From Thermotogae bacterium (GTDB lineage Bacteria > Thermotogota > Thermotogae > B3-G13), in assembly GCA_015486095.1 (NCBI GenBank), contig WFSK01000019.1, forward strand, positions 1 to 6,632: DNA of 6,632 nucleotides, given 5' to 3'. The translations under genes were made by a program, and so were the position numbers. Shown in pieces: positions 1 to 6,001 of this stretch (positions are counted from its first letter, which is position 1; every line of letters begins with the position of its first letter). The notes under the pieces are model-generated. The model was given only the letters and a program-made list of their open reading frames with translations. It was not told the origin of the DNA and searched no databases.

Positions 1-1
1 G

Positions 2-130
2 ATTATGATGTGTGATCTGTTCAGGGTTGATGCAGGCATTTATCGCTCGTTCACTCGCACATCAAGATATGCCTCCTACCGAAGCGTTAGGGCAATAGTA
101 TACATTTACCAAGTTATGCATGAGTTGTAG
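2..130 (+). other. Possible 3' end of a convergent plus-strand gene
   Basis: A plus-strand frame is open from the left edge for 42 codons and ends in TAG at 128–130, one base before the fliQ stop codon on the other strand (132–134). The translated tail is rich in Arg and Tyr and ends in YQVMHEL; I do not recognise it. An open frame of this length arises by chance fairly often, so this is only a candidate. On the minus strand the same stretch holds a GGAGG at 72–76, but the starts following it (TTG, ATG or GTG around 58–65) run into stop codons within a few codons. No fliR or flhB start follows fliQ here, and no terminator hairpin is visible. Confidence 0.25.
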
Positions 131-131
131 A

Positions 132-398
132 TTACACAAAATTCATATAGAATGTCATTATCTCACGTGCCAGCTCTATCACTTGTTTAAACATCCAGCC
201 ACCTAAGAACGCGATGACCAGAAACGCAGCGAAGATCTTTGGAACGAAGGTAAGAGTTTGCTCGTTTATCTGTGTTGTAGCCTGAAATATACTTATCAAT
301 AACCCAACTACGAGACTTGTCAACAATACAGGAGCTATAACGATGAGAAGTACATATATTGCTCGCTGCCCGATAGTTACTATCACATCAAGAGTCAT
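132..398 (-). CDS. fliQ: Flagellar biosynthesis protein FliQ
   Basis: FliQ is a small inner-membrane subunit of the flagellar type III export gate, where with FliP and FliR it forms the export channel at the base of the flagellum. The 88-residue product has the family's usual length. It shows two hydrophobic helices (about residues 15–37 and 51–77) joined by a segment with the family signature FQATTQINEQTLTFVPK (about 38–54), and ends in the typical WMFKQVIEL-type helix. The start is ATG, and TGAGGAGG at 406–413 lies seven bases upstream. The gene overlaps the end of plsY by 11 bases, so it is probably translationally coupled to it. The odd point is context: fliQ normally sits between fliP and fliR, yet here it closes a housekeeping operon and no fliR follows in the remaining 131 bases. 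Non-flagellar type III homologues (SctS) are related, but nothing else here suggests an injectisome. Confidence 0.95.
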   Translation of the reverse strand: MTLDVIVTIGQRAIYVLLIVIAPVLLTSLVVGLLISIFQATTQINEQTLTFVPKIFAAFLVIAFLGGWMFKQVIELAREIMTFYMNFV

Positions 399-1041
399 CT
401 TTATTCCTCCTCAAACGCTTTTTTGCATATTTGAACAGGTCGATCTTGTTTTCTGTCCCTCTGACAATGCGTTTTATATTCTCTCTGTGCTGATAAAAGG
501 ATAATCCAGCTAAGAACAAGAAGAGAATTTTAACTATTATATCTGTATGTATAGGAAAGTCCACTATTATAGAGGCTGCAGCAAACACCATGGCTATTAA
601 TGAAGCAAGTGAAGCATACTGGCTTAGAATAACTATCACGAGCCATATAACAACGAATATTGACCCTGTTAAAAAGGAATAGACGAAGATCACTCCCAAG
701 GTTGCTGCAACACCTTTCCCTCCTTTAAATCTCATGAAGATGCTATAATCATGACCGAGGACAGCTGCGATGCCTATCAAAAGTGGTACGTAACCCCAAC
801 CGAAAAGGGCAAGTGCGAGAAGTGTCGGAATTATAGCTTTCCCTATATCACCTATAACACATAATAAACCGATATATAGGTTGGTAGCTCTTGTGGCATT
901 GGTTGCCCCAACATTGCCACTTCCGATCTTTCTAATATCTATGCCGGTCAAAAGTTTTGGTATCAAGTAACTGTAAGGTACAGATCCCGATATATAACTC
1001 ATCACGAACAAAGCAACGATCCCAATAGTCTTCAAAACCAA
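388..1041 (-). CDS. plsY: Acyl-phosphate:glycerol-3-phosphate acyltransferase PlsY
   Basis: PlsY is the membrane enzyme that transfers an acyl group from acyl-phosphate to glycerol-3-phosphate, giving lysophosphatidate, the first committed step of phospholipid synthesis in most bacteria. The 217-residue protein is mostly hydrophobic with several transmembrane segments and carries the three conserved cytoplasmic motifs: IGSGNVGATNATR at about 39–51, the glycine-rich MRFKGGKGVA at about 103–112, and a C-terminal HRENIKRIVRGTENKI block. A basic tail (KKRLRRNKDD) follows. The start is TTG at 1039–1041, supported by AAGGGGG at 1050–1056 eight bases upstream and by a normal N-terminus (first helix, then the GSVPYSYL segment). 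The gene starts five bases after the der stop and overlaps fliQ by 11 bases. In many Firmicutes der and plsY are followed by gpsA, which supplies glycerol-3-phosphate; here fliQ takes that place. Confidence 0.95.
   Translation of the reverse strand: MVLKTIGIVALFVMSYISGSVPYSYLIPKLLTGIDIRKIGSGNVGATNATRATNLYIGLLCVIGDIGKAIIPTLLALALFGWGYVPLLIGIAAVLGHDYSIFMRFKGGKGVAATLGVIFVYSFLTGSIFVVIWLVIVILSQYASLASLIAMVFAAASIIVDFPIHTDIIVKILFLFLAGLSFYQHRENIKRIVRGTENKIDLFKYAKKRLRRNKDDS
406..413 (-). promoter_or_regulatory. Ribosome binding site of fliQ, inside plsY
   Basis: On the minus strand this reads TGAGGAGG, an almost complete match to the anti-SD of 16S rRNA, with seven bases (AATAAAG) before the fliQ ATG. 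The AGGAGG part also encodes two consecutive Arg residues near the C-terminus of PlsY, so one sequence serves both coding and initiation. It is the strongest conventionally spaced site in the operon. Confidence 0.85.
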
Positions 1042-1046
1042 GGTAT

Positions 1047-2360
1047 TTACCCCCTTCTAAAGATCAGATGTATAGGTGTACCCGATAAAGGAGTGATATT
1101 CTTACGCATCATATGCTCTATGTGGGCTTTGAATTGATCGCTTATGGCACCGGGATAATTGCAGAAAAATATGAATTTCGGAGGTTTTATACCCCCTTGA
1201 ACGCAGTAAGAAATCCTTACCCGCTTTCCTTTACTCGTGGAAACTGGAGAAATCAGCATTATTCTTCTAAGGACATTGTTTATTTCATTTGTGGATACCT
1301 CGAAAGTGTAGTTTTTGTAAACAGTATCTATAGTATGAAATAACTTCGATAACCCTTTACCAGTCTTTGCAGAAACAGATATAATGGGTGCATAATCCAA
1401 AAAATATAACTTGTGTTTCACAAAATCTATGAAATTCCCTAATTCCTTTTTATTCATAATATCACTCTTGGATATCACTATTATTACAGCCTTTTTGTTT
1501 TCCTGAACGAATGAACTTATCCGCTGATCCTGCTCAGTGACTCCTTGAGTTGGATCTATTAAAAGAGACACGATATCACTTTCTCTTACCGCATTAAGAG
1601 TTCTCTTAACGCTATACCTTTCAATCCCCTTTTTGCCTACCTTCGCTTTTTTCCTCAAGCCCGCAGTGTCTAAAAACAGATATGCATTGCCGTTTCTTTC
1701 CAGAAGAGAGTGTACAACATCTCTTGTGGTCCCAGGGATGTCTGTTACTATCGACTTATCTTCTTTTATTATTGCATTAAACAACGTCGATTTTCCAACA
1801 TTGGGTTTCCCAACTATGCTGACCCTGATGTTCACTTTTCGAGGCTCTGTCTCTTCTTTTGATTCTATCTGAGAAACTATTCTATCTAACAGTTCATCTA
1901 CATTTATTCCATGTTCTGCCGAGATCCTTATCGGTTCACTCAAACCTAATGCGTATATATCGGGATTCAGTAACATATCTATGTTCTCCATCTTGTTGAT
2001 GACAAAGATATATCTCTTACCAGATCTTCTAACCATATCTGCGATATCGAAATCTTCTTTGGTGATCTCACTTCTACCATCCACCATGACGATCAACAGA
2101 TCTGCTCTTTCGATGGCTTCTATGAGCTTGGAACGGACGTTCATTTCGATCTCATCATGGGGCTTATCCACAAAACCCCCACTATCCACGAGCATGAATT
2201 TCTCCCCTTCCCACTCGGCAATATCTTCGATAAGATCGCGTGTTATATTCGGAGTACGTTCTACTATAGCCTTACGTTTTCCAACTATTCTGTTAAACAA
2301 TGTTGATTTTCCAACATTCGTCTTGCCTATTAAGACAACATAGGGAAACCTATTCTTCAC
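1047..2360 (-). CDS. der: Ribosome-associated double GTPase Der (EngA)
   Basis: Der is an essential GTPase with two tandem G domains and a C-terminal KH-like domain; it binds the 50S subunit and is needed for its maturation. The 437-residue product has the usual length. Domain 1: P-loop GKTNVGKST (12–20), switch PNITRD (37–42), DSGG (59–62), NKME (122–125), SAE (147–149). Domain 2: GKPNVGKST (184–192), PGTTRD (209–214), DTAG (231–234), SKSD (297–300), SAK in the VSAKTGKG stretch. A KH-like region with GGIKPPKFIFF follows, then GTPIHLIFRRG at the end. Oddities are the Ser in place of the near-invariant Asn of the second G4 motif, and Thr in place of the usual Pro in the first P-loop. NKxE in domain 1 also occurs, as I recall, in Thermotoga maritima Der, so it is probably lineage-specific. 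The start is GTG inside a four-base GTGA overlap with the upstream stop; only a weak AGAAG precedes it, so coupling is likely. Confidence 0.97.
   Translation of the reverse strand: MKNRFPYVVLIGKTNVGKSTLFNRIVGKRKAIVERTPNITRDLIEDIAEWEGEKFMLVDSGGFVDKPHDEIEMNVRSKLIEAIERADLLIVMVDGRSEITKEDFDIADMVRRSGKRYIFVINKMENIDMLLNPDIYALGLSEPIRISAEHGINVDELLDRIVSQIESKEETEPRKVNIRVSIVGKPNVGKSTLFNAIIKEDKSIVTDIPGTTRDVVHSLLERNGNAYLFLDTAGLRKKAKVGKKGIERYSVKRTLNAVRESDIVSLLIDPTQGVTEQDQRISSFVQENKKAVIIVISKSDIMNKKELGNFIDFVKHKLYFLDYAPIISVSAKTGKGLSKLFHTIDTVYKNYTFEVSTNEINNVLRRIMLISPVSTSKGKRVRISYCVQGGIKPPKFIFFCNYPGAISDQFKAHIEHMMRKNITPLSGTPIHLIFRRG
1050..1056 (-). promoter_or_regulatory. Ribosome binding site supporting the TTG start of plsY
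   Basis: On the minus strand this reads AAGGGGG, eight bases before TTG at 1039–1041. It lies in the last codons of der, with the der stop codon TAA falling in the spacer, so ribosomes ending der are well placed to begin plsY. The site decides for this TTG over a second in-frame TTG two codons later (1033–1035). Confidence 0.65.
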
Positions 2361-4924
2361 TTTTCTTCTTTTAATTTCAGTCTATCTGCTAAGGTAATAT
2401 TCGTATCTTTCTTACCCAGGAATTGAGCGTAATCCTCATTTTCCTTGTCTTTTAAGTAATCTACCACACTTAAATTCATCTTTCTTATATCTTTTTCTGG
2501 ATCGTATTCTAAACGCCTGACCTTCGCCTTCAATATGTCTCCCTCTTTTACTATCTCATTGGCATTCTTAGCTCCTTCAGGAGAAAGCTGAGATACATAT
2601 ATAAATCCTTCGACCTCTTCACCAACTGAAACGAAGCATCCGGTATCTATCACTTTTACAACCTTGCATTCCAAAACTGCCCCTGGTTTTACACTTTGCA
2701 CGATCTTTTTCCAGGGATCCTCTGTAAGACGCTTAAGGCTCAAAAACATTCTCTTGTTCTCCTTATTGATGCCCAAAACCTTTACAGAAACCCTCTCCCC
2801 TTTCTTCACTACTTTCGATGGATCTGTTATATGTTTCCAGGACATCTCAGATATATGAACCAGACCTTCAACCCCGTCTTCCAATTCAACGAGTGCACCA
2901 TAAGGAAGCACAGCGGTTACAGTACCATCGTAAGCTTTACCCACTTCATATTTATTCAAGATGTTTTCCCACGGGTCACCTTTAACCCTTTTTAAACTCA
3001 AAGCGATCTTCTTCTCCTTTTTGTTCACAGATAATATCTCCACTTTAACAGTCATACCAGGTTGAAGGACACTCTTTATCTTCTTCTTATTTGCTCTTCC
3101 CCAGAAGATCTCAGAAGTCCTCAGCAATCCCTCAACACCTTCTTCCAAGGATACCAAGGCACCAAAGGGAACGATCTTCGTAACTTTGCCCTCAACAATA
3201 GCACCTATGCTGTATCGTTCATCCACAGACTCCCAAGGATCTGGAGTAAGACGTTTTATACTTAAACTCACTCGTTCGGTCTCGGGATCGAATGCCTTAA
3301 CTACGACCTTTATCTTCTCCCCTTTTTTTATCGCAGAAAGGTCATTTTTTCTATCATCCCAGCTGATCTCACTCACATGAAGTAATCCATCTACTGGGCC
3401 GATATCTACAAAAGCTCCGAAAGCTGTCTTATTCTTTACCTTGCCTACGATTACATCCCCTTCTTTCAGATTTGCAAAGAATTGCTCCTTTTCTCTTTTC
3501 TCTTCTTCTTCTAAATAGAGCTTCCTGGATACAACCACACTTCTTTTACGCCTATTAACTTCCAGTAACTTAAATTTCATCTCTTTTCCTTTATGAAGAT
3601 TCTTCGATTTCGATGTCCCTTTATGAGATGTAGGTAAAAATGCTGGTAGATACTTATCTATCAACACACTATATCCACCTTTTATCCTTTTAACTACCAT
3701 TCCTTCTACATATTTATCTTCGGTTTTAAATGCCTTTTCTACCTCTTTCCAAATCTCATTTAATCTTACTCTTTTCTCGGAGACACGTACGAACTGTTCC
3801 TCACTTTCCTTCCCAACCGAAAGTATAAGGATCTTCAGCCTTTTCCCAATCTCATAATCTTCTTTCTTCTCCAGAAGTTCATTTTGAGGAATAAAGCCCT
3901 CCGTCTTATAACCAAAATCAACGAAGATGCCGTTTTCGCCAATTTTTTTGACCACCCCCTCAACAACAACCCCTTTTTTCAACTCCGGGAAAGACCCATC
4001 CATAGTTTGCACAACATATTCCATCGTTATTTCTTTTTCTACAGATGTCCTATTTATGTCATCCTTCTGCTCTCCCACTTCAGAAACCTCCTTACTTTTA
4101 ACTTTTTCTATCACCCTCTTCACGAGGTAAATGGGTGTAGAAGTACCCGATAGGACCCCTACAGTATTAGCGTTCATGAACATCTCAGGGAACAGTTCTC
4201 TTTCATCTTCTATGTGAAATACATGGGCATTGTATCTTTGAGCTATCTTCACCAATGTATTCGTATTAGAACTATTCTTACCCCCAATGACCAAAACGAT
4301 GTCTGCTTTCTTGGCTATTTCAACCGCTTCCGCTTGCCTCTTTAGAGTTTCTTCACATATGGTATTATACACTTTTAAATGACTCGATCTACTTTTCAAA
4401 GTAGATGCTACGCCTTCAAAATCCTCTTTCATCATAGTGGTCTGAGAAATCAAAAGGAACTTCTCTTTCTCATTTAACATCAATCCCTTTAATGCATCTA
4501 CACCACTCACAATTCTAACCTTCTCACCATAATTCTTCTTCAATGCAAGAACTTCTGCGTGCCGCTCATTTCCATATACGAATACTCTATATCCTTCTTC
4601 TATAGCCTTGTCTACCATTTGATGGATCTTCAACACTTTAGGACAGGTCCCATCCAGGACTTCAAACCTTTTCCTTAGCATTTCTAACTCTTTCTTACTG
4701 GTTCCATGAGCACGTGTGACGACGATCGTATTTTCTCTCGGTTCCACATTATTGTTGAACTCCCTTATCCCCAAGCTGTTCAACCTTGCCAGCTCCACAG
4801 AATTATGGATCAAAGAGCCATAGTAATATACATCTTTTCCACTTTTAGCAAGTGCCTCAACGAGGTGTATTATCCTCTTAACACCGCTGCAGAACCCTAT
4901 ATTTTTAGCCAACATCACGTCCAT
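2357..4924 (-). CDS. ispH-rpsA: IspH–ribosomal protein S1 fusion (HMBPP reductase / S1, six repeats)
   Basis: A single 855-residue frame joins two proteins. Residues 1 to about 278 are IspH, the [4Fe-4S] enzyme that reduces HMBPP to isopentenyl and dimethylallyl diphosphate, the last step of the MEP pathway. The three cluster cysteines are C12 (GFCSGVK), C94 (DGTCPK) and C190. Substrate-pocket residues are H40, H73, H122, E124, T163, the NSSN block at 217–220 and S262. A charged linker (about 279–315) leads to six S1 RNA-binding repeats (about 316–387, 402–470, 486–558, 572–646, 660–732, 745–821), the same number as in E. coli S1, which helps mRNA bind the 30S subunit. ATG at 4922–4924 is chosen because AAGAGG lies ten bases upstream; it overlaps cmk by 20 bases. 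Such fusions are known in some Clostridia. An internal ATG at residue 301 may mark the ancestral S1 start but lacks a convincing ribosome site. No frameshift is seen. Confidence 0.96.
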   Translation of the reverse strand: MDVMLAKNIGFCSGVKRIIHLVEALAKSGKDVYYYGSLIHNSVELARLNSLGIREFNNNVEPRENTIVVTRAHGTSKKELEMLRKRFEVLDGTCPKVLKIHQMVDKAIEEGYRVFVYGNERHAEVLALKKNYGEKVRIVSGVDALKGLMLNEKEKFLLISQTTMMKEDFEGVASTLKSRSSHLKVYNTICEETLKRQAEAVEIAKKADIVLVIGGKNSSNTNTLVKIAQRYNAHVFHIEDERELFPEMFMNANTVGVLSGTSTPIYLVKRVIEKVKSKEVSEVGEQKDDINRTSVEKEITMEYVVQTMDGSFPELKKGVVVEGVVKKIGENGIFVDFGYKTEGFIPQNELLEKKEDYEIGKRLKILILSVGKESEEQFVRVSEKRVRLNEIWKEVEKAFKTEDKYVEGMVVKRIKGGYSVLIDKYLPAFLPTSHKGTSKSKNLHKGKEMKFKLLEVNRRKRSVVVSRKLYLEEEEKREKEQFFANLKEGDVIVGKVKNKTAFGAFVDIGPVDGLLHVSEISWDDRKNDLSAIKKGEKIKVVVKAFDPETERVSLSIKRLTPDPWESVDERYSIGAIVEGKVTKIVPFGALVSLEEGVEGLLRTSEIFWGRANKKKIKSVLQPGMTVKVEILSVNKKEKKIALSLKRVKGDPWENILNKYEVGKAYDGTVTAVLPYGALVELEDGVEGLVHISEMSWKHITDPSKVVKKGERVSVKVLGINKENKRMFLSLKRLTEDPWKKIVQSVKPGAVLECKVVKVIDTGCFVSVGEEVEGFIYVSQLSPEGAKNANEIVKEGDILKAKVRRLEYDPEKDIRKMNLSVVDYLKDKENEDYAQFLGKKDTNITLADRLKLKEEK
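2462..3979 (-). repeat. Six tandem S1 (OB-fold) coding repeats
   Basis: Six diverged repeats of roughly 70 codons occupy 3979–3764, 3721–3515, 3469–3251, 3211–2987, 2947–2729 and 2692–2462. Repeats 3 to 5 are the most alike: each has a FGA/YGA–(F/L)V core, a G(L/V)xxxSE segment, a conserved Trp and an LSxKR end. A DPW motif follows each of them (561–563 region, 650–652, 736–738). Repeat 2 is the most diverged, lacking the usual G-F-V core and having a basic insert (GTSKSKNLHKGKE), as in domain 2 of other S1 proteins, which faces the ribosome. Boundaries are read by eye. Confidence 0.85.
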
Positions 4925-5597
4925 GTTCTTTAAACCTCTTCTTCGCTAATCTAACGATCTTATCAACGACTTCTTCTATAGATAGTGTTGTTGTATCGAT
5001 CTCAATGGCATCTTTTGATTTGACAAGAGGAGCTAAACTACGAGAACTATCTATTTCATCCCTTTTGCGAATCTCTCGCTTCATCTTTTCGATATCTACC
5101 TCTATTCCTTTTGATCTTAGCTGAGCAACTCGCCTTCTCGCTCGCTCCTTTATCGAAGCAGTCAAAAAGATCTTAAGAGGGGCCTCTGGAACCACTACCG
5201 TTCCGATATCTCTCCCTTCTATGACTACGTTCCCTCGTTCTGCTATCTCTCTTTGCATCCTGGTGAGAAAAGCCCTAACTTCCTCTTGTTTTGCGACATA
5301 TGAAACTTTAGTATCCACCATCGGAGTTCTTATCTCCTCGGATACATCCTTTCCATTCAGAAAGATCCTATCGTTCTCGAAGTCGAGTTTTATACCGATA
5401 AGGGCAGAATGTATATCGATAGCACCGCCTTCAAAAAAGCCCGTTTTTATAAGATAAAAAGTAACCACTCGATACATCGCTCCCGTATCGAGGTATCTCA
5501 TATTCATCTTTTCTGCCACCATCTTTGCTACTGTACTCTTCCCACTACCAGCAGGGCCATCTATAGCTATTACCTTTAGGAAAGTGTTACCATTCAA
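4905..5597 (-). CDS. cmk: Cytidylate kinase Cmk
   Basis: Cmk transfers phosphate from ATP to CMP or dCMP, recycling cytidine nucleotides for RNA, DNA and CDP-diacylglycerol synthesis in the cytosol. The 230-residue product has family length. It shows a P-loop GPAGSGKST (14–22), YLDTGAMYR (35–43) in the nucleotide-monophosphate domain, IEGRDIGTVV (126–135), an Arg-rich helix (151–156) and RKRDEIDSSRSLAPL (177–191) in the lid and CMP-binding region. The start is TTG at 5595–5597. An in-frame stop lies seven codons upstream, no ATG or GTG in frame lies between, and the P-loop would be lost with any later start. The ribosome site is imperfect: one GAGG is only two bases away and another is eleven bases away. 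The gene begins 13 bases after the STAS stop and overlaps ispH by 20 bases. The cmk–S1 adjacency is old and widely conserved; E. coli has cmk-rpsA. Confidence 0.96.
   Translation of the reverse strand: MNGNTFLKVIAIDGPAGSGKSTVAKMVAEKMNMRYLDTGAMYRVVTFYLIKTGFFEGGAIDIHSALIGIKLDFENDRIFLNGKDVSEEIRTPMVDTKVSYVAKQEEVRAFLTRMQREIAERGNVVIEGRDIGTVVVPEAPLKIFLTASIKERARRRVAQLRSKGIEVDIEKMKREIRKRDEIDSSRSLAPLVKSKDAIEIDTTTLSIEEVVDKIVRLAKKRFKEHGRDVG
4935..4940 (-). promoter_or_regulatory. Ribosome binding site of the ispH–S1 gene, inside cmk
   Basis: On the minus strand this reads AAGAGG, ten bases before ATG at 4922–4924 and within the 3' end of cmk. It favours the first ATG over the in-frame ATG three codons later (4913–4915), which would be nineteen bases away. 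The overlap with cmk suggests translational coupling. Confidence 0.55.
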
Positions 5598-5610
5598 AAC
5601 CTCAAAATCC

Positions 5611-5943
5611 TCACTTCAACGCCGATTCGAGATCGTCGAATATATCGAATACCATATCCAGTTTAGTCAATTCGAATATTCTCTTAAGATTAGGCTTAAG
5701 GGATGCCAATCTCATCTCTTTCTTTTCCGTCTTTACACGCTTTAAGATCGCAACCAAAGAACCAAGCCCCGCACTGTCTATGTAATCGACATTGGAAAAA
5801 TCTATGATCACCTTCTCCCCCTTCGAAATAGAATCAATGACCTTCGCCTTGAAATCAGAGGCATGATAAGCATTTATCTCTCCCTTTGGGTAGAGTATTA
5901 CAGCGTTATCTTTTTTCTCCATATCCATATCGAATTCATCCAT
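5611..5943 (-). CDS. STAS-domain anti-sigma-factor antagonist (SpoIIAA/RsbV type)
   Basis: Single-domain STAS proteins of this type bind an anti-sigma (serine kinase) partner and so free a sigma factor or other target; phosphorylation of one Ser switches the interaction off. The 110-residue product is one STAS fold. It has an N-terminal strand (AVILYPKGEINAYHA, about 14–28), the core strand VIIDFSNVDYIDSAG (about 45–59) with the DSAGLG switch motif whose Ser57 is the expected phosphorylation site, and a C-terminal LKRIFELTKLDMVFDIF block. I recall T. maritima TM1442 as a close match in the same gene position. No partner kinase or sigma factor lies in this window. The start at 5941–5943 is the first ATG in frame; two further Met codons (residues 6 and 8) are possible. 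The SD lies unusually far upstream, separated by a hairpin (see that entry). It is the first gene after the candidate promoter. Confidence 0.93.
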   Translation of the reverse strand: MDEFDMDMEKKDNAVILYPKGEINAYHASDFKAKVIDSISKGEKVIIDFSNVDYIDSAGLGSLVAILKRVKTEKKEMRLASLKPNLKRIFELTKLDMVFDIFDDLESALK

Positions 5944-5972
5944 AATCTTCGGGAATTGCTTCCCTCACCTCC
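5944..5972 (-). promoter_or_regulatory. Hairpin-bridged ribosome binding site of the STAS gene
   Basis: On the minus strand GGAGGTGA (5965–5972) matches the 16S anti-SD over eight bases, but 21 bases separate it from the ATG. Fourteen of these (5951–5964, GGGAAGCAATTCCC) form a perfect five-base-pair stem closed by GCAA, a GNRA tetraloop. Folding the hairpin leaves only seven bases (GAAGATT) between the stem and the start, a normal distance. Phage T4 genes 25 and 38 are established cases where a hairpin brings a distant SD close to its AUG. The sequence match is direct; the function is inferred. Confidence 0.6.
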
Positions 5973-5992
5973 CCAACAAAAATCTGAAGTAT

Positions 5993-6001
5993 ATTATAGC
6001 A
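5993..6001 (-). promoter_or_regulatory. Extended −10 promoter for the STAS–cmk–ispH/S1–der–plsY–fliQ operon
   Basis: On the minus strand this reads TGCTATAAT, a perfect TGnTATAAT extended −10 element. It straddles the stop codon of the upstream dehydrogenase gene. No good −35 hexamer is seen 16 to 18 bases upstream, which extended −10 promoters can do without. Initiation would fall near 5984–5986 and give a leader of about 40 bases containing the SD and hairpin described above. An AT-rich motif can occur by chance, so this rests on the exact match and its well-placed position at the largest gap in the operon. Confidence 0.5.

Noticed and set aside
58..76. GGAGG followed by TTG/ATG/GTG on the minus strand as the start of a gene after fliQ
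   Set aside because: Each start runs into a stop within four to six codons, and no FliR- or FlhB-like N-terminus is readable in any frame. The GGAGG is probably chance, or codons of the plus-strand frame.
1981..2343. Plus-strand open frame of 120 codons
   Set aside because: It lies wholly opposite der, whose protein shows all GTPase motifs. The translation is Ser/Leu-rich with no recognisable domain, as expected of an antisense shadow.
3884..4153. Plus-strand open frames of 89 and 67 codons
   Set aside because: They are opposite the IspH–S1 linker and first S1 repeat, overlap each other in different frames, and have no ribosome site or recognisable protein features.
5936..5968. Short GTG-started minus-strand frame of ten codons overlapping the STAS start, as a possible leader peptide
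   Set aside because: Its GTG lies inside the SD itself, so that SD cannot serve it, and no attenuator-like structure other than the spacer hairpin is seen.
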